A stretch of DNA of 64,000 nucleotides from Embleya sp051903075 (GCF_051903075.1 NZ_CP182422.1:3782001-3846000); one strand, 5' to 3'. Positions 53,911 to 63,884 are shown, numbered from the stretch's first letter. Notes: a model not told the origin generated them from the letters alone. A program made the numbers and translations.

Positions 53911-56541
53911 TCAGCGGCCGAGTCGGCCCTTGATCATCCCGGTCATCGCGCTCATCTCCTCGACGCGCATGCGGTTCGCCGCGATGAAGAACACCACGAA
54001 CATGGTCACGATCCCGGCGCCGACCGCGATCGCCGAGCCGCCCATGGCCGAGCCGAAGTGGCCGGTGCACACCCGGGCCACGAAGAACGCCGCGGCGCCG
54101 CCGATCCCGGCGGCGATCAGCAGCCGGGTGTAGGTCCGGGTCACCCGGCGGCCGTCCAGGTCGCCGAGCCGCTTCTTCAGCCGTTGCGCGGCCAGCACCA
54201 CGCCGACGAGGTAGGCGAGGCTGTAGCCGCCCGCGATGCCGACACCGGCCCACTTGGTGGGCAGCGCGAGATAGGCCAGGCCGGCGAAGGCCGCCTGGGC
54301 GCCCGCGATCCACACGGTGTTCAGGAACGGTGTCCGGGTGTCCTCGTACACGTAGAACCCGCGCAGCAGCACGTATTGCGCCGAGTACGGGATCAGGCCC
54401 AGGCCGAGCGCCATCAGCATGTAGCCGATCCAGTGCGCGCTCTGCTCGCCGGTGGGCGCGAAGATGAAGCCGCCGATGTCCCGGCCGAGGGCCACGAAGA
54501 TCACCGCGCAGGGGATCATCGCCACCGCCGACAGACGCAGCCCGGAGGAGATGTCGCCGCGCACGCTGGCCTCGTCGCCGTCGGCGGCGGCGCGACTCAT
54601 CCGGGGCAACATCGCGGTCATCACCGACACGGTGATCACCGCCTGGGGCAGCTGCCAGATCAGCAGCGCGCTGCTGTAGGCGGTGAAGCCGACGCCGAAC
54701 TGGATGTTCTGGTCCCGCGCGTCGACGTCGATCGCGGTGGCGAGCTGGGTCACCACCAGGTAGCCGGCCTGGTTGGCCAGCACGAACAGGAACGTCCACT
54801 TGGCCAGCCCGAGCGCCTTGCCCATCCCCGAGCCGCGCCAGTCGAAGCGCGGCCGGAAGCGGAACCGGGCCGACTTGAGATACGGGATCATCGCCATCGA
54901 CTGCACGACCATGCCGAGCAGCGTGCCCAGACCCAGCAGCCGGATCTCGTCCGGGGTGATGGTGTCCGAGTTCTGCCCGGTGTTCTTCTGGGTGCCGGCC
55001 ACCCAGATGTACAGGCCGAACGTCGCGATGATGACGATGTTGTTCAGGACCGGGGTCCACATCATCGGGCCGTAGCGCTCGCGCGCGTTGAGGATCTGCC
55101 CGAACAGCACGTGCAGACCCATGAAGAAGATGATCGGCAGGCAGTAGCGCGCGAAGGTGATCGCGAGCTCGTAGTCCTGATGATGTTTGGCCAGCGAGTT
55201 CGCGAACGCCCGGATCAGCAGCGGCGCGCCGAACCAGGCCAGCATCACCAACCCCGCCAGCACCGTCATCACCAGCGTGAGCAGGCGGTTCGCGTACGCC
55301 TCGCCGCCGTCGTCGTCCTGGCGCATGGCCCGCACCAGCTGCGGTACGAACACCGCGTTCAGCGCGCCGCCGCCGACCAGGATGTACAGCAGCGTCGGCA
55401 TCGTGTTGGCGACGTTGTAGGTGTTCGCCAGGATCGCGGTGCCCAGCGCCGCCGCGGCGACCAGGTTGCGGACGAAGCCGGTCATCCGGGACACGATGGT
55501 GCCCGCCGCCATCACGGCGGAGGACCGCATTATCCCGCCGAGCTTGCTGCCCTTCCGGCCGCCGCCGCCGACCGGGATGCCGGCCATGCGTTCCTCGGCG
55601 CCCGAGCCGGGCATCCGATAGACGGGCGAGGTGGACGGGTTCACCGGGACCGGCGGGGCGTCGAGGACGGCGCTCGCCGACATCGACGCGGCGGCCGCCT
55701 CGGCCCGGTGCTGGGTCTCGTAGCGCTGGTACGCCTCGGTGTACGAGGGCATGCCCGCGACGTCGCCGGCGAGGCCGAGGTTGATGCCGGTCAGCGTCTG
55801 GTCCATCAGCCAGCCGCCGGGGCGGTCGTAGTCGCCCCAGCCGCCCTGGCCCTGCTGCGGGCTCGGCTGCTGCGGGACGTACGACTGCTGCTGGTACGCC
55901 TGCTGTGGGTGTTGCTGTTGCGATTGCTGCGCGTAGTTCTGCGCCTGTGGGGCCTGTGGCTGCTGCCCGTACGGGTCGCCGGAGCCGTAGCCGCCGTGGT
56001 CGCCGTACTGCTGCGGCGCGCCGGAGGGGTCGTAGTGCTGCGCGGGGTCGTACTGCCGAGAAGGGTCGTACGGCGCCGGCTCGGGGGTGAAGATCTCGTC
56101 CACGCCCACGTACGGGTCGTTGCCGGGCGGGTCGCTCAACTCGTCGCGGAACCACGCCCCGCCGTCCTGCGCGGGCTGTTGTTGTTGCTGCTGCCCGTAG
56201 GGGTCGTAGCCGCCGCCCGACTGCGCGCCGTAGGGGTCCCCGTAGGCCGGTTCGGGGCCCGCGCCGTAGCCGCCCTGGCTCGGATAGCCCTGCTGCGGGT
56301 ACTCGGGCTCGCCGTAGCCCGGGTGAGCGTTGGGGTCGTGATAGCCCTGCTCCCCGGGGTGCGCGTACTGATCCGGCGGTTGCGCGGCGTAGGGATCGGC
56401 CGGCTGCCCGTACGGATCGACGTACTGCTGCAGGTAGGGGTCGGCGGGCGGCCGACCCCGGTAGGGATCGTCGTGCGCGCCGTCGTCCGGCTCGGCGGAG
56501 CCGCCGGTGTACGGCTGACGTTCGTCGCTCCGGTCGCTCAT
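53911..56541 (-). CDS. murJ: Lipid II flippase MurJ (MviN)
   Basis: The product is 876 aa. A 325-residue N-terminal cytoplasmic extension is rich in Tyr, Gln, Pro and Gly (many PYGQQ-type blocks). The MurJ core with about 14 membrane helices follows (MAAGTIVSRMTGFVRNLVAA at its start, later AMTRMSRAA-like TAMLPRMSRAAADG and ALGRDIGGFIF). It flips lipid II to the outer face for the SEDS/PBP enzymes. ATG 56541 is the start. The unfused pseudokinase gene lies directly downstream. Confidence 0.93.
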   Translation of the reverse strand: MSDRSDERQPYTGGSAEPDDGAHDDPYRGRPPADPYLQQYVDPYGQPADPYAAQPPDQYAHPGEQGYHDPNAHPGYGEPEYPQQGYPSQGGYGAGPEPAYGDPYGAQSGGGYDPYGQQQQQQPAQDGGAWFRDELSDPPGNDPYVGVDEIFTPEPAPYDPSRQYDPAQHYDPSGAPQQYGDHGGYGSGDPYGQQPQAPQAQNYAQQSQQQHPQQAYQQQSYVPQQPSPQQGQGGWGDYDRPGGWLMDQTLTGINLGLAGDVAGMPSYTEAYQRYETQHRAEAAAASMSASAVLDAPPVPVNPSTSPVYRMPGSGAEERMAGIPVGGGGRKGSKLGGIMRSSAVMAAGTIVSRMTGFVRNLVAAAALGTAILANTYNVANTMPTLLYILVGGGALNAVFVPQLVRAMRQDDDGGEAYANRLLTLVMTVLAGLVMLAWFGAPLLIRAFANSLAKHHQDYELAITFARYCLPIIFFMGLHVLFGQILNARERYGPMMWTPVLNNIVIIATFGLYIWVAGTQKNTGQNSDTITPDEIRLLGLGTLLGMVVQSMAMIPYLKSARFRFRPRFDWRGSGMGKALGLAKWTFLFVLANQAGYLVVTQLATAIDVDARDQNIQFGVGFTAYSSALLIWQLPQAVITVSVMTAMLPRMSRAAADGDEASVRGDISSGLRLSAVAMIPCAVIFVALGRDIGGFIFAPTGEQSAHWIGYMLMALGLGLIPYSAQYVLLRGFYVYEDTRTPFLNTVWIAGAQAAFAGLAYLALPTKWAGVGIAGGYSLAYLVGVVLAAQRLKKRLGDLDGRRVTRTYTRLLIAAGIGGAAAFFVARVCTGHFGSAMGGSAIAVGAGIVTMFVVFFIAANRMRVEEMSAMTGMIKGRLGR

Positions 56542-56593
56542 GCGGGCGGGCCCTCGTCTTCTCGGTCAGGTTGAGTGTCCGGTGCCCACTTTC

Positions 56594-59014
56594 TCATTCG
56601 GGGCGGTCGGTCGTGGATCCCAACGGTGTGTGTCCGTGCGGGTCGGCCGGATCGGGCGGTCGGTTCCCGCCGGCGTGCGGGTGCGTCGGACGGGGTGGCG
56701 ACCACCCCGATATCGGCCGGATCCGGTCCCCGTCGGCGTCGTCCGGGGGATCGGATTCGGCCGGCGGATCGACGTCGTCCTCACCATCCTCGCCGTGCGT
56801 GTCCCCGGCAAGGGCCGCCTCCCGGCGCTTGCGCAGGAACGCGCGGAGCGAGAACACCGCGAGCAGGAACGCGAGGCCGCCGATGATCCAGCGGGTCAGC
56901 GCGTCGATCGTGGTGGTGTTCACGAAGAACGACTGCGCCGGATTCACCGCCCGCCCGTCCGGGGTGAGCAGCGCCACGTCGACCATGACCTTGCCGTTCG
57001 CAGCCGATTTCGCCGAGATCGGCACTTCGAGCCGGCGACCGTCGGGCACCGTCACGGTGGCCGGGTCGCCCAGCCTGAGCCGGTTGGGCTGGTGCGAGGT
57101 GACCACCACCCGCACGTTGATCGGCTGCTGGAGATTGTTCACCACGGTCACCGGGATGTTGCCCTCGTCGCCGGACAGCGTCACCCCGGTTCTGCGGATG
57201 ATGTAGACGAGCGATTCCAGCTCGCGCAGTCCCCGGGTCACGCCCAACCGGTAACGATCCGCCCCCTGCGTGTCGCCGCGCCACGAGGTGGACAACATGC
57301 GCAGCAGCGCGGGGTCGAACGGGCCGGTCACCCGCTCCGGCCGGGTCAGGATCGAGGCGAAGGTCTGCATCGACCCGGCCAGGTTGTCGGTCTCCGCCAG
57401 GTATTGCGCGCTCGGCTCGGAGGCGCGGACGCCCTTGGGGTAGGCGGCCGACTTGCGGGCGGGCAGCGGACCGGGCTCGGCGGCCAACTCGCTCAGGCCG
57501 GTGGGTTGCGTCCACTCGGCCGACGCGGCCATCACGTCGCGCAGCACGCCCGCCAGCGCGGTGTCCATCAGTCGCGGCGGGGCGATCAGCACGCTGCGGG
57601 TGGGCTTGAGCGTGGGCTCCTGCAACACGATGGTCAGGAACTCGGCGAGCAACTGCTGGGTGGTCAGCACCGCCTGGCCCGGCGCCCTGGTGTCCGCGGC
57701 CAGCAGCGTGTCGATGTCCGGGTCGGTGACCAGCGCGGTGCCCTTGTCGGCGCCCGGCAGGGACGCGGTGGCCAGCGGTGTGACGTTGAGGTCCTTGGTC
57801 GGCGGCAGGCTCGTGCCGGCGGTGATCACCGTGCCGGCGCCGCTGCTGCCGGCCAGGGAGACGATCGAGGGATCCAGCGCGCCGGAGGCGGGCCAGACGA
57901 CGTCGGCGCGCGCGGCCCTGCCCAGGGTGCGTTGGAATACGGCGGAGGATTGGAGCTGGGCCTCGGCCAACTGCGGGCGCAGGTCCGCCTTGCCGGCGTC
58001 GAGCGCGTGCGCCACGGCGGCGATGTCGGTGTCGCCGTACGGGAGGCCGATCACGGGCTGGGGGCCGATGGCGCCCTTGAGCCGGTCCAGCCATCCAGCG
58101 GCGGTCGGACCGCCGCCGCCCGCCAGGGTGTTCGAGATCTGGTTCGGCGTCGCTTTGGCCGTGTCCTCCTCGGGCGGCGGCTTGCCGTCCTTGGTCTTCT
58201 TCGGCTTGCCCGGCTCCAGGCTGCCGGGCGGCGCGACGCGGTAGCCGCCGGCCATCTCGGCGGCGGAGTCGAGCAGTTCGGGGTCGATCGCCCAGTCGAC
58301 CTTCATCCCGCCGCCGATCGCCGCCAGTTCGTACAGCCGCCCGCCCGGGGCGAACAGCGCGGCCAACTCGTCGTCGCGGAACACCGGCGTCTGACCCTCG
58401 TCGCCGAGCGTGGTGCCGTCGCGGTGCGGTCGGTCGACCAGCGGCCAGACCATGCCGACCCGCAGTTTCGGCACGTTCTTCAGGCCGTTCTTGCCGACCC
58501 ACGGCAGGAAGGTGCGGGTGGAGCCGACGATCCGGCCGCCGACCCGCGCCTCGACCGCGAGCGGGTACGCGCCGGCCTCGCCGAGATTGAGCGCGTCGGC
58601 GCGAATGTTGAACGACCACGGCCGGCCCGGTCCCGAGGCCGGCACCTGTACGGTCACCGGCTTGACGTCACGCACCAGGGAGCCGTTCGACTGGCCCTCC
58701 TCGGGCGAGGAGATGCCGCTGCGGAAGAGCGGTTCAGAGGTGCGCATCCGCACCGCCAGCTCCACCGTGTCGAGCGGCTTGGAGCCGCTGTTCAGCACCT
58801 GGCCCTCGACGGTGATGGTGCCGCCGGGCTTGGCGATCGGGGTCATTTTTGTGATCAGGATTCGGACGCCGTCGCCGTCGGCGGCGCGCACGACCGTCGG
58901 TGGCAGCGCGCCGAGCAGTGTGACGGCGAGCAGCAGGGCCAAAAGCAGCACACCGGCCACTCGACCGCGTCGCGGCGGCATCCCGGCCTCGGAGCGGATC
59001 CGGCGATCGCTCAC
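56594..59014 (-). CDS. DUF6049 family large membrane-anchored protein
   Basis: The product is 806 aa. GTG 59014 overlaps the upstream Nudix stop (GTGA). A signal peptide (about 18-43, VLLLALLLAVTLLGALPPTVVRA) is followed by a beta-rich extracellular region with GDTDIAAVAHALDAG and TLGRAARADVVWPASG. A C-terminal membrane helix (IIGGLAFLLAVFSLRAFL) and a short acidic cytoplasmic tail end it. The family precedes murJ throughout actinobacteria (Rv3909 relative). Function unknown; a wall-synthesis role is inferred from place. Confidence 0.9.
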   Translation of the reverse strand: MSDRRIRSEAGMPPRRGRVAGVLLLALLLAVTLLGALPPTVVRAADGDGVRILITKMTPIAKPGGTITVEGQVLNSGSKPLDTVELAVRMRTSEPLFRSGISSPEEGQSNGSLVRDVKPVTVQVPASGPGRPWSFNIRADALNLGEAGAYPLAVEARVGGRIVGSTRTFLPWVGKNGLKNVPKLRVGMVWPLVDRPHRDGTTLGDEGQTPVFRDDELAALFAPGGRLYELAAIGGGMKVDWAIDPELLDSAAEMAGGYRVAPPGSLEPGKPKKTKDGKPPPEEDTAKATPNQISNTLAGGGGPTAAGWLDRLKGAIGPQPVIGLPYGDTDIAAVAHALDAGKADLRPQLAEAQLQSSAVFQRTLGRAARADVVWPASGALDPSIVSLAGSSGAGTVITAGTSLPPTKDLNVTPLATASLPGADKGTALVTDPDIDTLLAADTRAPGQAVLTTQQLLAEFLTIVLQEPTLKPTRSVLIAPPRLMDTALAGVLRDVMAASAEWTQPTGLSELAAEPGPLPARKSAAYPKGVRASEPSAQYLAETDNLAGSMQTFASILTRPERVTGPFDPALLRMLSTSWRGDTQGADRYRLGVTRGLRELESLVYIIRRTGVTLSGDEGNIPVTVVNNLQQPINVRVVVTSHQPNRLRLGDPATVTVPDGRRLEVPISAKSAANGKVMVDVALLTPDGRAVNPAQSFFVNTTTIDALTRWIIGGLAFLLAVFSLRAFLRKRREAALAGDTHGEDGEDDVDPPAESDPPDDADGDRIRPISGWSPPRPTHPHAGGNRPPDPADPHGHTPLGSTTDRPE

Positions 59015-59472
59015 GCGCTGTCCGCCAACAGCTCCGGGGCGAGTGTCGCCAACCGTCGTTCGTCGGGGTAGGCGAGGCGCGCGGAGAGCGCGCCGAGCGG
59101 AACCCAAGCCACCGCTTCGACCTCGATGTCGTCGTCCGACAGATCCCCGCCCGCCGCCTCCATGAGGTAGTGGTGGACGGTCTTGTGCACCCGCCGGTCC
59201 GGCGCGGTGAACCAATAGTCGATCACGCCGAGCGGAGCCAGCACCCGACCCACGATGCCGGTCTCCTCCTCGACCTCGCGCAGCGCGGCGTCCACCACGC
59301 TCTCGCCGTCCTCGATGTGCCCTTTGGGCAGCGACCACAGCAGTCGGCCGCGTCGATCACGGCGGGCGATCAACGCCGCGCGCAACGTGAGCCGATCGAT
59401 CACCAGACCACCCGCCGAGGTCTCCTCGACCACCTGCAGCCGACGGCGCGGCGGCGTGGTCTCGGAAGGCAT
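59011..59472 (-). CDS. Nudix hydrolase
   Basis: The product is 153 aa. The Nudix box GHIEDGESVVDAALREVEEE followed by TGI is intact, with LWSLPKGH before it. The substrate is not predictable; the actinobacterial relatives next to murJ/cca (Rv3908, MutT4) act on oxidised or canonical nucleotides. ATG 59472 is the start, divergent from cca. Confidence 0.92.
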   Translation of the reverse strand: MPSETTPPRRRLQVVEETSAGGLVIDRLTLRAALIARRDRRGRLLWSLPKGHIEDGESVVDAALREVEEETGIVGRVLAPLGVIDYWFTAPDRRVHKTVHHYLMEAAGGDLSDDDIEVEAVAWVPLGALSARLAYPDERRLATLAPELLADSA

Positions 59473-59601
59473 CCGCCAAGCTTAGTGCGACATGCGCCAC
59501 GCCATCACGCCATGATCACGCCGGCACGCCGACCGTGCGCGAGGGCGGCCCCGGCATAAAGCGCGCGAGAGCCGCGGCCTCGACCCGTAACCTTGTCTCC
59601 C

Positions 59602-61089
59602 GTGCCGAACGCCAAGAACACACCCCTCCCGGACGACCCGCCGGCCGGCGGCGAGCTGAGCGCCGTCCAGCGCCGCGCCGTCACCGAACTGTTGCGCGTC
59701 GCCCCCGTCGCCGACGACCTCGCCCGCCGCTTCGAAGCGGCCGGGCACACGCTCGCGCTGGTCGGCGGCTCGGTGCGGGACGCGCTGCTCGGCCGGTTGG
59801 GCAACGACCTCGACTTCACCACCGACGCGCGCCCCGAACAGGTGCTGGCGATCGTGCGCCCCTGGGCGGACGCGGTGTGGGACGTGGGCATCGCGTTCGG
59901 CACGGTCGGCTGCCGCAAGAGGCTCGCCGGTTCGCCCGACTACCAGATCGAGATCACCACCTACCGCTCCGAGGCGTACGACCGCACCTCGCGCAAGCCG
60001 GAGGTCTCCTACGGCGACTCGATCGACGACGACCTGGTCCGGCGCGACTTCACGGTCAACGCGATGGCGGTGGCGCTGCCGGGGATCACGTTCGTGGACC
60101 CGCACGGCGGGCTGGCCGACCTGGCCGCGCGCGTGTTGCGCACCCCGGGCACGCCCGAGGCGTCCTTCGGCGACGATCCGCTGCGGATGATGCGGGCCGC
60201 GCGCTTCGCCGCGCAGCTCGACTTCGAGGTCGCGCCCGAGGTGGTCGCGGCGATGACGGACATGGCCGAACGGATCGAGATCGTCTCCGCCGAGCGGGTC
60301 CGCGACGAGCTGAACAAGCTGATCGTGTCCGATCACCCGCGCAAGGGCCTGGAGCTGCTGGTCACCACCGGCTTGGCCGAGCACGTGCTGCCCGAGCTGC
60401 CGACGCTGCGCCTGGAGGTGGACGAGCACCACCGGCACAAGGACGTGTACGAGCACACGCTGATCGTGCTCGAACAGGCGATGGCGCTGGAGCCGCCGGG
60501 CGAGCCGGACCTGGTGCTGCGCCTGGCCGCGCTGCTGCACGACATCGGCAAGCCGCGCACCCGGCGCTTCGAGGCGGACGGCCGGGTCTCGTTCCACCAT
60601 CACGAGATGGTCGGCGCGCACATGTCCCGCAAGCGGCTCAAGGCGTTGAAGTACCCGAAGGACGTCACCGACGACATCACCCGCCTGGTCGAGCTGCACC
60701 TGCGCTTCCACGGCTACGGCACGGGCGAGTGGACCGACTCGGCGGTGCGCCGCTACGTGCGCGACGCGGGCCCGCTGCTCGATCGGCTGCACAAGCTGAC
60801 CCGCTCGGACTGCACCACCCGCAACAAGCGCAAGGCGGCCACGCTGGCCCGGGCCTACGACTCGCTGGAGGAGCGGATCGCGCAGCTCGCCGAGCAGGAG
60901 GAGCTGGACTCGATCCGACCGGACCTGGACGGCAACGAGATCATGAAGCTCCTGGAGGTGCCGCCGGGCCCGCTGGTCGGCAAGGCCTACCAGCACATGC
61001 TGGAGCTGCGCCTCGAACACGGCCCGATGGACCACGAGACGGCCGTCGCCGCGCTGCGCGAGTGGTGGTCCGCCCACGGGGACGCGTGA
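59602..61089 (+). CDS. cca: CCA tRNA nucleotidyltransferase
   Basis: The product is 495 aa. The nucleotidyltransferase head contains LVGGSVRDALLGRLGNDLDF and TTDARPEQVLAIV, then RRDFTVNAMAVAL and DPLRMMRAARFAAQL. An HD domain follows (LLHDIGKPRT, HHHEMVGAHM). It adds or repairs the 3' CCA of tRNAs, consistent with the tRNA genes here lacking encoded CCA. GTG 59602 is the best start; TTG 59593 is an alternative. Confidence 0.95.
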   Translation: MPNAKNTPLPDDPPAGGELSAVQRRAVTELLRVAPVADDLARRFEAAGHTLALVGGSVRDALLGRLGNDLDFTTDARPEQVLAIVRPWADAVWDVGIAFGTVGCRKRLAGSPDYQIEITTYRSEAYDRTSRKPEVSYGDSIDDDLVRRDFTVNAMAVALPGITFVDPHGGLADLAARVLRTPGTPEASFGDDPLRMMRAARFAAQLDFEVAPEVVAAMTDMAERIEIVSAERVRDELNKLIVSDHPRKGLELLVTTGLAEHVLPELPTLRLEVDEHHRHKDVYEHTLIVLEQAMALEPPGEPDLVLRLAALLHDIGKPRTRRFEADGRVSFHHHEMVGAHMSRKRLKALKYPKDVTDDITRLVELHLRFHGYGTGEWTDSAVRRYVRDAGPLLDRLHKLTRSDCTTRNKRKAATLARAYDSLEERIAQLAEQEELDSIRPDLDGNEIMKLLEVPPGPLVGKAYQHMLELRLEHGPMDHETAVAALREWWSAHGDA

Positions 61090-61111
61090 GCGGACCACCT
61101 CCGGAGTAGGG

Positions 61112-61786
61112 CTACTTCCGGCCCAGCTCCTGGAGCTCGTCGTCGGTGACCTGACCGTCGGCCACGACCTTCTGCAGCTTCGCGATCACGGAGGAGGTGA
61201 ACGTCGCGGAGGCACCGGGGACACCCGAGAAGGAGTCGGGCGTCGTGTGCTCGGTGACCGTGACGCACAACAGACCCTTGTCGGAGCCCTTGCGGTAGAG
61301 GCCGAGCACCGACCCCTTGCGCGCGACTTCCTCGTCGTCGCACTTGCTCGTGTCAGAGGTGTCCGTGAACTTGGCGACGACCTTGAACACGGCGCCCGAC
61401 TCGGAGCAGGAGACCACCTTCGGGCTCTTGTTCTTGGTGCTGGTGATGCAGTCCCCGACCTTCGCCTTGTCGACGGCGTCCTTGCTGAGCACACCCTTGA
61501 CCACGACACCCGCGATGGCCAGGACGACCAGGATCGCGATCGGGATCAGGATCTTCTTCAGCTTGCTCTTGCGCGGCGGGGGCGGCGGCGGGCCGCCGTA
61601 GAAGCCCGGCTGACCGGCGGGCGGGTATCCGCCCGGCTGACCGGGCTGCTGCCCCCAACCCTGCTGCGGCTGGCCCGGCTGCTGCTGCCACCCGCCCTGC
61701 GGCGGCGGCTGCTGACCGGGCTGCTGGTTCCAGCCCTGGTTCGGCTGCTGCGGGCCGTTGGGGTCGGGCGGGAAGGGATTGGACAT
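61112..61786 (-). CDS. Membrane-anchored protein with Gln/Pro-rich N-terminus (LppU/SCO3897-like)
   Basis: The product is 224 aa. The cytoplasmic N-terminus has QPGQP/QQPGQ repeats to about residue 75. A basic patch KSKLKK and a membrane helix (about 79-98) follow. The extracellular domain has Cys in GDCITS, VVSCSES, KCDDEE and LLCVTV, likely two disulfides. It is convergent with cca. A similar extracellular domain occurs in the next gene. Function unknown. Confidence 0.75.
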   Translation of the reverse strand: MSNPFPPDPNGPQQPNQGWNQQPGQQPPPQGGWQQQPGQPQQGWGQQPGQPGGYPPAGQPGFYGGPPPPPPRKSKLKKILIPIAILVVLAIAGVVVKGVLSKDAVDKAKVGDCITSTKNKSPKVVSCSESGAVFKVVAKFTDTSDTSKCDDEEVARKGSVLGLYRKGSDKGLLCVTVTEHTTPDSFSGVPGASATFTSSVIAKLQKVVADGQVTDDELQELGRK

Positions 61787-61930
61787 GGGGGCGATCTCCG
61801 TTGCAGGGGACTGGTGAGACAGTCCGGAACACTAGGGGTCCGGCCGGACACGCGCAGCGGGGATTCCCCTTACATCGGTCGAATGTGAGCGGAATAACGG
61901 GCATAAAGCGCTATTCACAGGTGACGCGGA

Positions 61931-62431
61931 TTACTTTCGGACCCCGAGACACAGTACGAAGCGGTCCTGCCCGGGATCCGAGACCAGCGCGATCGGATCG
62001 CCCGGCAGCGAATCGCAGACGTCGGTGTCCGTCGTGCCCTGGACCCGTTCGACCACGATGAAGCGGGCCTGCGGGTCCTCGCACGGGACCGGGTCCGCGT
62101 CGACGCTCGTCTTGTCCCGCAGGCAGTCGCCCTCGTGGATGCGGATCCCGTCGGCGTCGTTCTTGTGCACGTACCACCAGCCCCCGGCGGCCGTCCCGCC
62201 GCCGATCAGCAGCACCGCCAGGGCCGCGATCAGCGCCGCGCGGCCGCGCCGCGGGCGTTCGGCCGCCCGCCGGCTCGCGCGTCCGTCGACCTGCGGCCGA
62301 CGGACCACCGGGACGTGCGGGGCGGCCGGCTCGCGGGCGGCGAACTCGTGTCCGTGCGGCGGAGTGTTCTCGGTCCATGCCGGTCTGTACGGCAAAGGAT
62401 TGTTTTCACCCGGACCGGCGTCGTTGGACAT
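61931..62431 (-). CDS. Membrane-anchored protein with small disulfide-type domain
   Basis: The product is 166 aa. A Pro/Arg-rich cytoplasmic part (about 1-65) and a membrane helix (ALIAALAVLLIGGGTAAGGW) precede an extracellular domain with four Cys: EGDCLRDKTS, DPVPCEDP, VCDSLPGD and FVLCLGV. The Cys spacing resembles the upstream neighbour at 61112, so they are probable paralogues. Function unknown. Confidence 0.72.
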   Translation of the reverse strand: MSNDAGPGENNPLPYRPAWTENTPPHGHEFAAREPAAPHVPVVRRPQVDGRASRRAAERPRRGRAALIAALAVLLIGGGTAAGGWWYVHKNDADGIRIHEGDCLRDKTSVDADPVPCEDPQARFIVVERVQGTTDTDVCDSLPGDPIALVSDPGQDRFVLCLGVRK

Positions 62432-62564
62432 GGAGTATCTCCAGAGGTGCCGAAAATCGCTGGATGTGCAGATTAGAACCTCGGCCTCGTCATTGCACTA
62501 CCCACGGGTAATTTCTTGGAGATGTGCGGCTGCTTGAATGCCTCGTCCGGTTATGAAAGGGACA

Positions 62565-63884
62565 TCACGGCCGGCCGTTGCCCGCCGGTGAGCCCTCGAT
62601 GATCACCGGAGGGTGGCGGCGCGACGCCAGGCCGTACAGGACTCCGGTCAGCGCGTACACCCCGGCGACCCCGAGCAGCACCGCCGGGGACCGACCGTCG
62701 TCGGGCAGCCCGAGCGCGGCGACCGCGGCGGCGCCGACGAACGCGACGTTGAAGAGCACGTCGTAGACGGAGAACACCCGACCCCGGTACGCGTCGTCGA
62801 CGGTGGTCTGCACGATCGTGTCCACCCCGATCTTGGCGCCCTGCGAGGTCACCCCGAGCAGGAAGGCGCCCACCACCATCGGCGCGAACAGGAACGGCAG
62901 CCCGAGCGCCGCCTGGCACACCGCCCCGGCCAGCGCGCACGCGCCGATCCAGGCCGGGACGCCGATCCGCGCGGTGACCCCCGGCGTGATCACGGCCGCC
63001 ACGAAGAAGCCGAGCGCGGACACGCTCACCGTGATCCCGAAGGTCGCAAGCCCGCCGTCGGTGTCGTTCGGATCGTTGAACGTGTTGCGGCACAGCAGCA
63101 CCGTCATCACGGTCAGCACGCCGTAGCAGAACCGCATCGCGGTGATCGCGGCCAACGCGTGCGCGGGCGCCCGGCGCCGCCACACATGCACCGCCCCCTC
63201 GCGCAGCCCCCGGGCCACCGAGCGCAGCGCCTCGCGCACATCCGGCAACACCCGGTCGGGATCGGGCCCGAGCAGATCGCTCGGCATCGTCGCGGCGACC
63301 GCCGCCGAGCCCAGGTACAGCAGGCCCGACACCACGATCACCAGCGCGGTGGCCCCCGAACCCTCGGCCAGGAGCGCGTGCACGAGCACCGCGGCCCCGC
63401 CGCCGACCGCCGCCGCCACCGTGCCGGCCGTGGGCGACACCGAGTTCGCCGTCACCAGCCGCTCGGCCGGCACCACGCGCGGCAGCGACGCGGACAACCC
63501 GGCGAGCACGAACCGGTTCACCGACAGCACCACCAGGGCCGCCGCGTAGAAGACCGGATCGGGCACCCCGATCAGCACCAGCGCGGCCGTCACCGCCACC
63601 AGCACCGCGCGCAGCAGATTGCACCGCACCAGGACCTGCCGCCGCCGCCACCTGTCGAGCAGCACCCCGGTGAACGGCCCCACCAGCGAATACGGCAGCA
63701 GCAGCACGGCGAACGCGGTCGCGATCGCCGCGGCCGAGGTCTGCTTCTCCGGCGAGAAGAACGCCTTCCCCGCGATCGCGACCTGGAAGGCGCCGTCGGA
63801 CAGCTGCGAGGTCAGCCGGGTGGCGAAGAGCCGACGGAAGTCGCGCAGCTTCAACAACGAGCGCAGATCACGGATGAGGGCCAC
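62565..63884 (-). CDS. MFS transporter
   Basis: The product is 439 aa with about 12 membrane helices. The loop 2-3 motif is LLDRWRRRQVLVRCN, and FRRLFATRLTSQLSDGAFQ opens the protein. The overall pattern is the drug-efflux/unknown MFS subgroup common in actinomycetes. GTG 63884 is the start (GTG 63893 is possible). Substrate cannot be inferred. Region 62432-62564 upstream of its stop has no gene. Confidence 0.88.
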   Translation of the reverse strand: MALIRDLRSLLKLRDFRRLFATRLTSQLSDGAFQVAIAGKAFFSPEKQTSAAAIATAFAVLLLPYSLVGPFTGVLLDRWRRRQVLVRCNLLRAVLVAVTAALVLIGVPDPVFYAAALVVLSVNRFVLAGLSASLPRVVPAERLVTANSVSPTAGTVAAAVGGGAAVLVHALLAEGSGATALVIVVSGLLYLGSAAVAATMPSDLLGPDPDRVLPDVREALRSVARGLREGAVHVWRRRAPAHALAAITAMRFCYGVLTVMTVLLCRNTFNDPNDTDGGLATFGITVSVSALGFFVAAVITPGVTARIGVPAWIGACALAGAVCQAALGLPFLFAPMVVGAFLLGVTSQGAKIGVDTIVQTTVDDAYRGRVFSVYDVLFNVAFVGAAAVAALGLPDDGRSPAVLLGVAGVYALTGVLYGLASRRHPPVIIEGSPAGNGRP

